Part shown: one piece after another, positions 7,961 to 15,658 of the stretch
How positions within the stretch are numbered: position 1 is the first letter of the stretch
Layout: every line of letters starts with the position of its first letter
Assembly (NCBI GenBank): GCA_947469635.1
Contig: CANIRG010000002.1
Coordinates: forward strand, 1 to 48,721
DNA length: 48,721 nt
Reading direction: 5' to 3'
Origin: Rhodospirillales bacterium
Lineage (GTDB): Bacteria; Pseudomonadota; Alphaproteobacteria; Reyranellales; Reyranellaceae
Notes under the pieces: generated by a model
What the model was told of the DNA's origin: nothing
Seen by the model: only the letters and a program-made list of their open reading frames with translations
The model's database searches: none
Made by a program: the position numbers and the translations under genes

Positions 7961-8704
7961 CTAGAACGTCGCCTCGACACCGCCCAACCCGACGAACTCG
8001 CCGCGCGCCTTCGTGCCGGGCGGATAGTAGCGCAGGCCGGTCCATGATCCCGTCGTGATCGCCTGGCCGGCACGGATGCCGCCGCGGCGGCGGACGGCGT
8101 GGTCGATCATCCAGGCGAGCGGGCGCACGGGATCGACGGCGCCGAGCCCGCCCTTCTGGTCGACCTCGACCTTGCCGTCGATCGTCTGGCGCACCTGCAG
8201 GTTGGGCCAGTCGAGCGACTTCCAATCCTTGATGCTGTCGCCGATCACCAGCGCATGGTTCATCTGGTTGTCGGCCAACAGCCATTCGGGATCGGCCGAC
8301 TTGAAATCGGCCAGGCGCGTGTCGACCACCTCCATGCCGACGAAGGCATCGCCCACGGCCGCCAGCGCCTCGTCGCGGCCGACGGGCGCGGTGCGGGCGG
8401 CGATGTCGCGCACGATGTGGAAGGAGATCTCGACCTCGACGCCGATCATGTGCATGGCCTTGCCGTCGAATTGCGCCGGCGACGTCACCAGCGCGCCGGC
8501 CAGCAGCGGTGCTGGATTGGGCTCAGCGGTCGGCGTGCGCGCGCCGACCTTCCAGCCGGCGACGAGGCCGATGGCCTTCGCCACGCCGTCCTGGACGGCG
8601 TAGACCGCCGCGCGATCCGGCAGGGCGAAAGGCACTGCCACCTGGCGGCCGGAGCGGCGCGCATCGAGGAGCGTCTGCACGGCGTGGGAAATATCGGGGG
8701 TCAT
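7961..8704 (-). CDS. FAH-family 2-keto-4-pentenoate hydratase / 4-oxalocrotonate decarboxylase
   Basis: A 247-residue protein starting MTPDISHAVQTLLDARRSG. Family features are GLVAGWKVGARTPTAEPNP (substrate loop), the metal-binding Glu pair in GVEVEISFHI, and a GAFVGMEVVDTR-like segment. The late GQAITTGSWTGLRYYPPG strand matches the hydratase/decarboxylase branch of the fumarylacetoacetase superfamily used in meta-cleavage pathways. It probably needs Mg2+. Which reaction it performs cannot be fixed by sequence alone. It is divergent from the amidohydrolase with only 39 bases between the start codons. Confidence 0.87.
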   Translation of the reverse strand: MTPDISHAVQTLLDARRSGRQVAVPFALPDRAAVYAVQDGVAKAIGLVAGWKVGARTPTAEPNPAPLLAGALVTSPAQFDGKAMHMIGVEVEISFHIVRDIAARTAPVGRDEALAAVGDAFVGMEVVDTRLADFKSADPEWLLADNQMNHALVIGDSIKDWKSLDWPNLQVRQTIDGKVEVDQKGGLGAVDPVRPLAWMIDHAVRRRGGIRAGQAITTGSWTGLRYYPPGTKARGEFVGLGGVEATF

Positions 8705-8743
8705 GTTAAGCTTCCACCAACGACAAAAGAACCGGAGAGGAAG

Positions 8744-9922
8744 ATGCCCTACGCCAGCGGCCGCGTCATTCACGACGCCGACGCTCACGTCATGGAAGTG
8801 CCGGGTTTCCTGACGGAGCATCTCGAAGCGAAATATCGCGACACCATCACCGACAGCGTGATCTTCCCCGAGGATCGCGGTCGCGGCCTGCACAAGCTGC
8901 GCAAGGCCACCCCCAATACCGCAGCCGAGTTCGACGAAACGCAGATCATGCTGCGCAAGAACTGGGACGCGCTGGGCTCCTACGTTCCCGCCGACCGGCC
9001 GCGCTCGATCGACCTGCTGGGCTTCGCCAGCCAGCTCATGTTCACCACGCAGTTGCTCAACTTCTCCTCGCTGCTCGAAGGCCGGGGCGACGTCGACACG
9101 ATCTATGCCGTGGCGCGCGCCCATACCCGCCACATGATCTCCTTCTGCTCGGTCGACAAGCGCTTGCTGCCGACGGCCTATATCCCGCTGGCGGATTTCG
9201 ACAAGACGAAAGCAGCGACGCGCGAGGCGATCGACATGGGCGCCAAGGCGCTGCTGATCCCCTCGCGCTGCCCGGACGGGCATTCGCCCAGCCACCTCGG
9301 GCTCGATCCGCTATGGGCCATGGCCGAGGAGGCGGGCCTGCCGATCGTCTTCCATGTCGGCGGCGGCGGTGTGCTGCTGGAGAAGGCCTATTTCAACAAC
9401 GGCGGGCCGCCGGTGCCGGACTTCCACGGCGGCGACGACAATTTCAAGTCGATCGACTACATGGCCATCGCCTATCCGCCGATGAAGGCGCTGACGGCGC
9501 TGATCGTCGACCGTGTGCTCGACCGTTTCCCCAGGCTGAAGTTCGGCGTGATCGAGCAGGGCGCGTCATGGGTGCCGGGCTGGATGCGCAACATGGACAG
9601 CGCGCACACGGCGTTCTTCAAGAACGAGGAGCGGCTGCAGAAGATGTCGCTGAAGCCGTCGGAGTTCGTCCAGCGGCAGGTACGCGTGACACCCTATCCA
9701 CACGAGGACACGGGCTGGATCATCGCCAACTCCGGCGACTCCGTGTGCCTGTTCTCGTCGGACTATCCGCACGTCGAGGGCGGCCGCAATCCCATCAAGC
9801 GCTTCGAGGCGTCGATGGCGGCGGCCGGGATCGACGAGAGGCAGAAGCAGGCCTTCTATTGCGACAATTTCATCGACCTGATGGGCGCGGGGTTGGCGCC
9901 GGAACTGCGACGGGCGGCATGA
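8744..9922 (+). CDS. Amidohydrolase family 2 (ACMSD/resorcylate decarboxylase-like) protein
   Basis: A 392-residue TIM-barrel metal-dependent hydrolase. The N-terminal metal motif lies in VIHDADAHVME. A mid-barrel His lies in GLPIVFHVGGGG and the C-terminal Asp in FSSDYPHVEGG. RFPRLKFGVIEQGASWVPG is characteristic of amidohydrolase_2 proteins, which include non-oxidative decarboxylases and lactonases for aromatic acids. The substrate is unknown. A GGAGAGGAAG ribosome-binding site precedes ATG 8744. Its pairing with the divergent FAH-family gene suggests an aromatic or ring-cleavage product pathway. Confidence 0.88.
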   Translation: MPYASGRVIHDADAHVMEVPGFLTEHLEAKYRDTITDSVIFPEDRGRGLHKLRKATPNTAAEFDETQIMLRKNWDALGSYVPADRPRSIDLLGFASQLMFTTQLLNFSSLLEGRGDVDTIYAVARAHTRHMISFCSVDKRLLPTAYIPLADFDKTKAATREAIDMGAKALLIPSRCPDGHSPSHLGLDPLWAMAEEAGLPIVFHVGGGGVLLEKAYFNNGGPPVPDFHGGDDNFKSIDYMAIAYPPMKALTALIVDRVLDRFPRLKFGVIEQGASWVPGWMRNMDSAHTAFFKNEERLQKMSLKPSEFVQRQVRVTPYPHEDTGWIIANSGDSVCLFSSDYPHVEGGRNPIKRFEASMAAAGIDERQKQAFYCDNFIDLMGAGLAPELRRAA

Positions 9923-9932
9923 CTTCTCATGT

Positions 9933-9993
9933 GGACCGCGAGCCTCCAGGCTCGCTTCTTGATCTCGTGAGCGGGCCTGGAGGTCCGCGGTCC
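9933..9993. repeat. Inverted pair of family 1 REP-like units
   Basis: Two 24-base units (9933-9956 and 9970-9993) are inverted relative to each other with about three mismatches, separated by 13 bases. Each is itself a palindrome centred on GCCTCCAGG. The same core occurs at 3731-3760. The pair lies between the amidohydrolase and the next hydratase gene. Confidence 0.75.
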
Positions 9994-10022
9994 GGACGAC
10001 CAAGCGATGAAAGGCTGCGTGC

Positions 10023-10859
10023 ATGAAGACCTACACGACACTCCTTCAGGAACAGACCGGCGCGGTGCTGAAGATCACCACCAACCGGCCCGAGGCGCTG
10101 AACGCGCAGAGCCGCATCCTGCTGGTCGAGCTCGACGATGCCTTCAAGCGCGCGGTCGACGACGACAGCGTGCGCGTCATCCTCCTGGCCGGCGCCGGCA
10201 AGCATTTCTCGGCCGGCCACGATCTCGGCTCGCCGCAGGAGATGGAGGACCAGAAGAAGACGCCGCTCGAACCCGGCTTCAAGGGCGAGTACCGGCGCAT
10301 CTTCGAGCGCTTCTATGAGAACACCATGCGCTGGCGCGACCTGCCCAAGCCCACCATCGCCCAGGTCCAGGGCTACTGCATCATGGGCGGCATGATGATC
10401 GCCTCGGCCTGCGATCTCATCATCGCGAGCGAGGATGCGCAGTTCGCCGACCGCGCCGTGAAGTGGGGCGGCGCGCATGTGCAGTATTTCTCGATGCCGT
10501 GGGACCTCGGCCCGCGCAAGGCCAAGGAGTATCTCTTCACCGGCGATTTCATGTCAGCGGCGGATGCGGAGAAAGCCGGGCTGGTGAATCGCGTCGTGCC
10601 GCGGGCAAAGCTCGAGGAGGAGACGATGGCGCTCGCCCAGAAGATCGCCGAACGCGATCCTTTCGCGCTGAAGTTCGCCAAGGCGTCGGTCAACGAGACA
10701 CAGGACGCCCAGGGCTTCCGCGCCGCCATGGAGGGCGCCTTCAAGAATTACATGATGACCATCCCGCATCGCATCGAGATGGGCACCTATGGGCCGAAGG
10801 CGCGGGAAAAGAACCCGAAGGACCGCTTCGCCGTCCTCAACCCCAAGAAGGCCGGCTGA
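10023..10859 (+). CDS. Enoyl-CoA hydratase/isomerase family protein
   Basis: A 278-residue crotonase-fold protein starting MKTYTTLLQEQTGAVLKITT. The CoA/oxyanion segments FSAGHDLGSP and QGYCIMGGMMIASACD are present. The active-site strand AQFADRAVKWGG lacks the usual catalytic Glu of hydratases, so a different crotonase chemistry is possible. The long insert with EMEDQKKTPLEPGFKGEY is seen in some longer members. It ends directly against the convergent dehalogenase-like gene with no spacer. Confidence 0.9.
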   Translation: MKTYTTLLQEQTGAVLKITTNRPEALNAQSRILLVELDDAFKRAVDDDSVRVILLAGAGKHFSAGHDLGSPQEMEDQKKTPLEPGFKGEYRRIFERFYENTMRWRDLPKPTIAQVQGYCIMGGMMIASACDLIIASEDAQFADRAVKWGGAHVQYFSMPWDLGPRKAKEYLFTGDFMSAADAEKAGLVNRVVPRAKLEEETMALAQKIAERDPFALKFAKASVNETQDAQGFRAAMEGAFKNYMMTIPHRIEMGTYGPKAREKNPKDRFAVLNPKKAG

Positions 10860-11738
10860 TCAGAAGAACTTTCCGAACCAGTCGAGCGTCGCGTCGGGCG
10901 CTTCCTCGGCGATGTAGTGGCCCGCCGCCACGGCATCGCCGGTGACGGTGTTCGAGCAGTAGGCGCGCCAGATCGCCAGCGCATCGTACCATTCGCCGAT
11001 CTTGCCCTTGCTGCCCCACAGCACGAGCATCGGGCACTGCACCTTCTTCCCGGCCTGCCGGCTGGCGCGATCGTGCTCCAGGTCGATGGTTGCCGCGGCG
11101 CGATAGTCCTCGCACATGCCGCGGGTCGTGTCGGGCTGGCGCGCGAAATGGAGATAGTCGGCCAGCGCGTCGGGATGGAAGACATCGCCGGGCCGCGGGC
11201 TGCGCGCGGTGTGGCCGTGGAACCAGGTGTCCGGTGCAGCGCTGATCACGGCTTCGGGAATAGGATGCGGCTGAGCGAACCAGAACCAGTGATAGTAGCC
11301 CATGGCGAATTCCATGTTCGCGCGCTCGAAATGCTCGAGGGTCGGGATGATATCGAGCACGGCGAGCTTCTCGACCCGCTCGGGATGGTCGATCGCCAGT
11401 CGATGGGCGACGCGTGCGCCGCGATCGTGGCTGCCGACCTTGAATCGCGTATGGCCGAAATGCTCCATCACCGTGACCAGGTCCTGAGCCATCTCGCGCT
11501 TGGCATAGGGTGCATGGTCGGTCGTGGCAGGGGGCTTGAAGGAGCCGCCGTAGCCGCGCAGGTCGGGCGCGATCACCGTGAAGCGCTCGGCGAGCTTCGG
11601 CGCCACGCGGTTCCACATCGCATGGGTCTGCGGATTGCCGTGCACCAACAGCAATGGCGGGCCCGAACCGCCATGACGCAGGCGGATCGTGCCGCCGGGA
11701 ACCGCAACCTCGTGGAGCGTGAAATTCTCGAAGAACAT
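10860..11738 (-). CDS. Alpha/beta hydrolase, fluoroacetate/haloacetate dehalogenase-like
   Basis: 292 residues from ATG 11738. HGNPQT (oxyanion region) and SHDRGARVAHR (nucleophile elbow) place it in the alpha/beta-hydrolase fold. Taking Asp105 as nucleophile, Arg106 and Arg109, Asp129, His150 and Trp151 follow at the same spacings I recall for fluoroacetate dehalogenase (Asp110, Arg111, Arg114, Asp134, His155, Trp156). A Tyr falls near the expected halide-pocket position and GHYIAEEAP supplies the catalytic His. This family hydrolyses C-F or C-Cl bonds of haloacetates to glycolate. Related epoxide hydrolases are the main alternative. Confidence 0.85.
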   Translation of the reverse strand: MFFENFTLHEVAVPGGTIRLRHGGSGPPLLLVHGNPQTHAMWNRVAPKLAERFTVIAPDLRGYGGSFKPPATTDHAPYAKREMAQDLVTVMEHFGHTRFKVGSHDRGARVAHRLAIDHPERVEKLAVLDIIPTLEHFERANMEFAMGYYHWFWFAQPHPIPEAVISAAPDTWFHGHTARSPRPGDVFHPDALADYLHFARQPDTTRGMCEDYRAAATIDLEHDRASRQAGKKVQCPMLVLWGSKGKIGEWYDALAIWRAYCSNTVTGDAVAAGHYIAEEAPDATLDWFGKFF

Positions 11739-11775
11739 GTTTCCCCGCCTCGAATGGCATTGCATAAGGCCAACC

Positions 11776-12150
11776 ATGAACCCCAACGATATCACGCGCG
11801 TCCCCAACCGGACGCTGCCCAGCAAATCTTCCGTCGCCGTGTATCGCTTGCCGGGCGGCGGTGGGTTCCTGTGGGCGGTCGCGACCTCGCCCGACCGGAC
11901 CCAGGACATCAAGGTGCAGACGCTGGGCTGCCTCGGCGTAATCGACGGCTACCTGAAGAACAACGGGCTCGACCGCACGCGCATCGTGAAGGCCGAGATC
12001 GTCGTCACCGACCACGACAACAAGCCGGCCTTCGATGAGGCCTGGGCGACCTGGATGCCGGACGGCAAGGGGCCGGTCCGCTCGTTCGTGCAGTCGATCA
12101 TGCCGGAAGGCGACCTGATCGAGATCATCATCACGGCCGCCCTGCCCTGA
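11776..12150 (+). CDS. RidA/YjgF-family protein
   Basis: A 124-residue protein beginning MNPNDITRVPNRTLPSKSS. GFLWAVATSPDRTQDIKVQT, the central helix with LDRTRIVKAEIVVTDHD, the late GPVRSFVQ and the EGDLIEIIITAALP end match the Rid superfamily trimer fold. An Arg near the expected substrate position is present (GPVRSF). Canonical members deaminate reactive enamines and imines made by PLP enzymes; the divergent N-terminus means it may be a paralog with another role. It is divergent from the dehalogenase-like gene. Confidence 0.85.
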   Translation: MNPNDITRVPNRTLPSKSSVAVYRLPGGGGFLWAVATSPDRTQDIKVQTLGCLGVIDGYLKNNGLDRTRIVKAEIVVTDHDNKPAFDEAWATWMPDGKGPVRSFVQSIMPEGDLIEIIITAALP

Positions 12151-12160
12151 CCGGGCGGCC
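12135..12160 (+). terminator. Hairpin spanning the RidA stop codon
   Basis: A perfect 8-bp stem (GGCCGCCC / GGGCGGCC) with a 10-base loop that contains the TGA stop of the RidA gene. No T-run follows, so it is terminator-like at best. It lies between two convergent genes. Confidence 0.45.
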
Positions 12161-12165
12161 GGATA

Positions 12166-12879
12166 TCAGCGCTTGGGGGTCGTGACCGGCGGCGTCGGCA
12201 GCGGCTCGATGCCAGAGGTGGCGCGGAACGACAGCGTCGTCACCGACCGCGCCGAGTCGTAGGCCTCGCTGCCCAGCGAGCCGGCCGTCGCGTCGAGATG
12301 CACGACCTCGATCAGATAGCCGCCGCGCCACGGCAGCGAGGTTTCGACGGCCCCGTCCGCGTCAGTATGGAACTCGCGCTTCCAGCCCGATTCGGCGATC
12401 AGCTCGAGCTTGGCCTTGGCCAGCGCCTGGCCCTTGTAGAAGACCTTGAAGGCGCCTGGCTTGCCGGTGGGCACGACATCGAGCCTGAGCAACGGGGCGC
12501 GCTCACTGAGGTCGGGCACGTAGCGCGCGGCGAGGCGGCCCAGCGTGCGCGTGACCTTGTCTCCCTGCTTGCGCTCGGCGACCCGGACCTGCTCGGCAAT
12601 GACGCTGTCCTTGGCGCCGCGCGGGCCGCTGAGCAGGAACGAACCAGCGGTCTTCTCGACCTTCAGGGTGGCGCCGTCGGCGGCCGCGATCTTGGCCTGG
12701 GGCGTCGCCAGCCGATCGAGCAGGCCGGGCGAGGCTTCGCGCAGGTTATCGTCGAACTCGCCGTAGAAGAGGCGGGCGCCGCCTTCGTCCGGCTCGAGCC
12801 AGAGCGCGTGCGCCGAGGCCGCGCCCGAGAGGCAAATCGACAAGAGGGCCGCGGTAGCGAGGCGAAGTGCGAGCTGCAT
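12166..12879 (-). CDS. DUF4198-like periplasmic protein
   Basis: 237 residues from ATG 12879, starting MQLALRLATAALLSICLSG, a Sec signal peptide ending SAHA. The mature start HALWLEPDEGG, followed by a beta-rich body and a Tyr/Gly-rich WRGGYLIEVVHLDATAGSLG segment, matches DUF4198-type periplasmic proteins. These are often found near metal transport genes, but no such gene is adjacent here. The Shine-Dalgarno GGAGG lies eight bases before this ATG and is buried in a perfect 13-bp hairpin (12880-12910). Confidence 0.75.
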   Translation of the reverse strand: MQLALRLATAALLSICLSGAASAHALWLEPDEGGARLFYGEFDDNLREASPGLLDRLATPQAKIAAADGATLKVEKTAGSFLLSGPRGAKDSVIAEQVRVAERKQGDKVTRTLGRLAARYVPDLSERAPLLRLDVVPTGKPGAFKVFYKGQALAKAKLELIAESGWKREFHTDADGAVETSLPWRGGYLIEVVHLDATAGSLGSEAYDSARSVTTLSFRATSGIEPLPTPPVTTPKR

Positions 12880-12910
12880 GTACATGTCCTCCGAAGTGGA
12901 GGACATGTAC
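12880..12910 (-). promoter_or_regulatory. Perfect 13-bp hairpin masking the Shine-Dalgarno of the DUF4198-like gene
   Basis: Arms GTACATGTCCTCC and GGAGGACATGTAC are perfect complements around a 5-base loop. On the minus-strand mRNA the 3' arm contains GGAGG, and the hairpin ends one base before the start codon. If formed in RNA it would hide the ribosome-binding site. As DNA it is also a plausible dimeric repressor operator. Confidence 0.7.
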
Positions 12911-12946
12911 CGCAGAATCGCGAACGATTACCAGTCGCAGTTAAGT

Positions 12947-13567
12947 TCAGGCGGCGCGGCGCTTGCGCTCGGCCAACTCGACCCCCATCGCCTGGGCAAC
13001 GGCCGGCCGGGCGAGATGCGTCCGGTGATAGGCCTGGATGGTCGGCCATTTCTTGAGGTCGACGCCCACGAAGCCGAACCAGTTGAGCAGGGTCACGAGG
13101 TAGGCATCGGCGACCGTGAAACTGTCGCCGACCAGCGTCTGGCGTGTGCCCAGACGCCTGGCGATGTAATCGAGCGTGGGCTCCAGCAGTGCCCGCGCCG
13201 CCACCTTCGAGGCCTCGGGTGTGGTGGGGGCGAAGATCGGCTGGAAGAGGCGCTTGTGCACCTCGGTGCCGAGATAGTTCAACGTGTCGATGAGCTGGTA
13301 GCGCTCGATCGTGCCCCAGGCCGGCGCGAGCCCCGACTCCGGCTTGCGGTCGGCGAGATACTGCAGCACCGACGCGCCCTCGTTCAGCACCGTGCCGTCG
13401 TCGAGCCGCAGCGCCGGCACATAGCCGTTGGCGGCGATCTCGTGGAAGTCGCGACCGTCGTCGGTCTTCTTGTTCTCGATGAAGCGCAGCCGGACCGGCA
13501 GACCGGCTTCCAGTGCCGTGATATGCGAGGCCAGCGAGCAGGCCAAAGGCGAAGCGAACAGTTCCAT
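12947..13567 (-). CDS. Glutathione S-transferase family protein
   Basis: A 206-residue protein starting MELFASPLACSLASHITALE. It has an N-terminal thioredoxin-like GSH domain (with GYVPALRLDDGTVLNEGASVL, including the cis-Pro and the gamma-Glu-binding segment) and an all-helical C-terminal domain with LVGDSFTVADAYL. The SPLACSLA opening resembles beta-class bacterial GSTs, where a Cys is catalytic. It is divergent from a TetR regulator across 66 bases, suggesting induction through that regulator. Confidence 0.9.
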   Translation of the reverse strand: MELFASPLACSLASHITALEAGLPVRLRFIENKKTDDGRDFHEIAANGYVPALRLDDGTVLNEGASVLQYLADRKPESGLAPAWGTIERYQLIDTLNYLGTEVHKRLFQPIFAPTTPEASKVAARALLEPTLDYIARRLGTRQTLVGDSFTVADAYLVTLLNWFGFVGVDLKKWPTIQAYHRTHLARPAVAQAMGVELAERKRRAA

Positions 13568-13584
13568 CGTGTTCTCCTTGTTTT

Positions 13585-13648
13585 TATGCGAGACAGTACA
13601 AAAATACAAAGCGCGACCGAGATCAAGATAATTATGCGAATCGGTACA
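13585..13648. promoter_or_regulatory. Direct repeats in GST/TetR control region
   Basis: Two copies of a TATGCGAnnCnGTACA pattern (13585-13600 and 13633-13648) lie 48 bases apart. The second overlaps the start codon of the TetR gene. They are candidate binding sites for the divergent regulator. Confidence 0.45.
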
Positions 13649-14263
13649 GAATTCCCTGAAGACGCCCCGAAGCGGCAGCGTGGCCGGCCGCGCGGTTTCT
13701 CGCCCGAAACGGTGCTGGAGCGGGTGCGCGACGTGTTCATGCAAAAGGGTTTTGCCGCCGCCTCGCTCGACGAGCTGTCGGAGGCCGCCGGGCTGAATCG
13801 GCCGAGCCTCTATGCCGCCTTCGGCGACAAGGAACAGCTCTATATCGCGACGCTGCGCTACTACGGCGGCAAGGGTGCGGTCGCCCTGGAATCGATGCTG
13901 GGCGGAAGAGGTTCGATCGTCGAGCGCCTGAATCGCGTCTACGCCGCAGCCGTCGGCCTCTACACCGCCCCGCCCCATGCGCCGGGCTGCATGATCATCG
14001 GCACGGCAACGGTCGAAGCACCAACCCGACCCGCGATCGCCGCGGCTGCTGTCGAACTGCTAGCCGCAAACGAAAGATGCTTCGAACGCGCCTTCGAGCA
14101 GGCTGTCGCCGAACGTGAACTTTCGACCGACCCGTCGCCGGCGACGAGGGCGCGCATGGCGGGCGCCGTGCTCGATACCCTGGCCATCCGCGCGCGGCTC
14201 GGCACCGCGCCGGCCGACCTTCGGAACCTGGCTGTATCAATGGTTTCAGCCATCTGCCGTTGA
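13634..14263 (+). CDS. TetR/AcrR-family transcriptional regulator
   Basis: A 209-residue protein. After a basic RQRGRPRGFSPETVL opening, residues about 25-70 form the TetR helix-turn-helix: GFAAASLDELSEAAGLNRP followed by SLYAAFGDKEQLY. The C-terminal ligand/dimer domain contains HAPGCMIIGTA, resembling the YxiG/TetR_C subgroup. It is divergent from the GST gene, its likely target, and probably autoregulates. Confidence 0.92.
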   Translation: MRIGTEFPEDAPKRQRGRPRGFSPETVLERVRDVFMQKGFAAASLDELSEAAGLNRPSLYAAFGDKEQLYIATLRYYGGKGAVALESMLGGRGSIVERLNRVYAAAVGLYTAPPHAPGCMIIGTATVEAPTRPAIAAAAVELLAANERCFERAFEQAVAERELSTDPSPATRARMAGAVLDTLAIRARLGTAPADLRNLAVSMVSAICR

Positions 14264-14290
14264 AGAAAAATTCATGATATTTTTCAAGGC

Positions 14291-15658
14291 ATGGCCATCA
14301 ATAGCTCACGCTTCACATTAACAATGTTGATCGCGGTCGGCGTGACTGTTGCCACCGCAAGCGCCCAGCAGCAGCGGCCTCGTGCCACCGAGCTTCCCGC
14401 GGGATCCCTGCCGAGCTGGACCGGCCTCTATGGCGGTGTGGCCGTCGGCGGCGGCGCGATGGTCGATCGGGTCTATTCCAGCGCCGGCGGTGTATCCCTG
14501 AACTCCGATGGGCTGGGCGGCCAGGGCGGCATCGCCTCGATCTACGGCGGCGTCGACTACCAGATCCTGCCCCGCGCCGTGATCGGTGTGCTGGCCGAAG
14601 GCTCATACTTCGGCCTGGAAACGAGGACGCAGGCCCAGGCGCCGGACGGCTCGCAGGCAACGGCATTGATCCGCGGCAGTTGGAACTGGGCGGCCCTGGT
14701 GCGCGCCGGCATCCTGCCGACCCCGTCGACGCTGGCCTACGTGGTCGGCGGCTATACCGGCCAGAGCTTCCATTCCACCGGCACCGCCACCAGCGGTGGC
14801 AGCACCGCGTCCTTCGAGCGCGACGACACCTTCAATGGCTGGACCCTGGGCACGGGCCTGGAGGCCATGGTCGCCAAAGGCTGGTCGACCAAGCTCGAAT
14901 ATCGCTACAGCCAGTACGAGACCCGATCGCTCGGCGGCACGTCGATCGACATGCGGCCCACGACGCACGCGGTCCGCCTCGGCCTCGCCTACAAGTTCGG
15001 CGGCTTCGGCGAGAGCACGGCCGAAGAAGCTCTGGCGCCCGAGGCGCCCGTCGACTGGACCGGCATCTATCTCGGCGGCTCGGCCGGGCTCTCCTCGTCC
15101 GTGGATCGCCTGAGCGCCAACTTCGGCAACGCCAATGCCACGGTGCACGGCGGCGGACAGGCCCTGCTGGGATCGGGTTTCGCCGGTGCCGACTATCAGG
15201 TGACGGAGCGGGCGGTGATCGGTGCGCTGGGCGACGTCGCCTGGGCGGGGTCGCAGTCGGTCAACACCGTCACGACCTCGGCGGGCAACGCCACCATCAC
15301 CTCGCGTCCCCCGATGTCCTTCAGCCTGATGGGCCGCGCCGGCTACCTGGTGACGCCCGCCACCCTGCTCTATGGCGCCTTCGGCTACACCGGCGAGTAT
15401 GTCACCACGACCGCCACCGCCACGTCGGGAGGATCGACGACCACCGTGTCGCGCGACGACTACGTCAATGGCTGGACCGCCGGTCCCGGCATCGAGACGG
15501 TCGTGTCCGGTCAATGGACGACGCGGCTCGAGTATCGCTACAGCCAGTACGAGGAGAAGGCGATCCCGGGCGGCCTTGCCGTCCAGCCCTCCTCGCATGC
15601 GGTGCGGGCGGGCCTCGCCTACAAGTTCGGCGCCGGCAAGTCGTCCCCCAGCAACTAG
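14291..15658 (+). CDS. Outer membrane protein with two tandem beta-barrel domains
   Basis: A 455-residue protein with a signal peptide (about residues 1-25, ending TASA). Two homologous halves follow: residues about 41-238 from SWTGLYGGVAVGG, and about 255-447 from DWTGIYLGGSAGLS. Each has alternating beta-strand patterns, an SGGST loop, a YRYSQYE strand and ends with GLAYKFG. Single domains of this kind form eight-stranded barrels of the Omp25/OmpA-like group in the outer membrane. A second full copy in one chain is unusual. It lies 27 bases after the TetR gene, on the same strand. Confidence 0.85.
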   Translation: MAINSSRFTLTMLIAVGVTVATASAQQQRPRATELPAGSLPSWTGLYGGVAVGGGAMVDRVYSSAGGVSLNSDGLGGQGGIASIYGGVDYQILPRAVIGVLAEGSYFGLETRTQAQAPDGSQATALIRGSWNWAALVRAGILPTPSTLAYVVGGYTGQSFHSTGTATSGGSTASFERDDTFNGWTLGTGLEAMVAKGWSTKLEYRYSQYETRSLGGTSIDMRPTTHAVRLGLAYKFGGFGESTAEEALAPEAPVDWTGIYLGGSAGLSSSVDRLSANFGNANATVHGGGQALLGSGFAGADYQVTERAVIGALGDVAWAGSQSVNTVTTSAGNATITSRPPMSFSLMGRAGYLVTPATLLYGAFGYTGEYVTTTATATSGGSTTTVSRDDYVNGWTAGPGIETVVSGQWTTRLEYRYSQYEEKAIPGGLAVQPSSHAVRAGLAYKFGAGKSSPSN

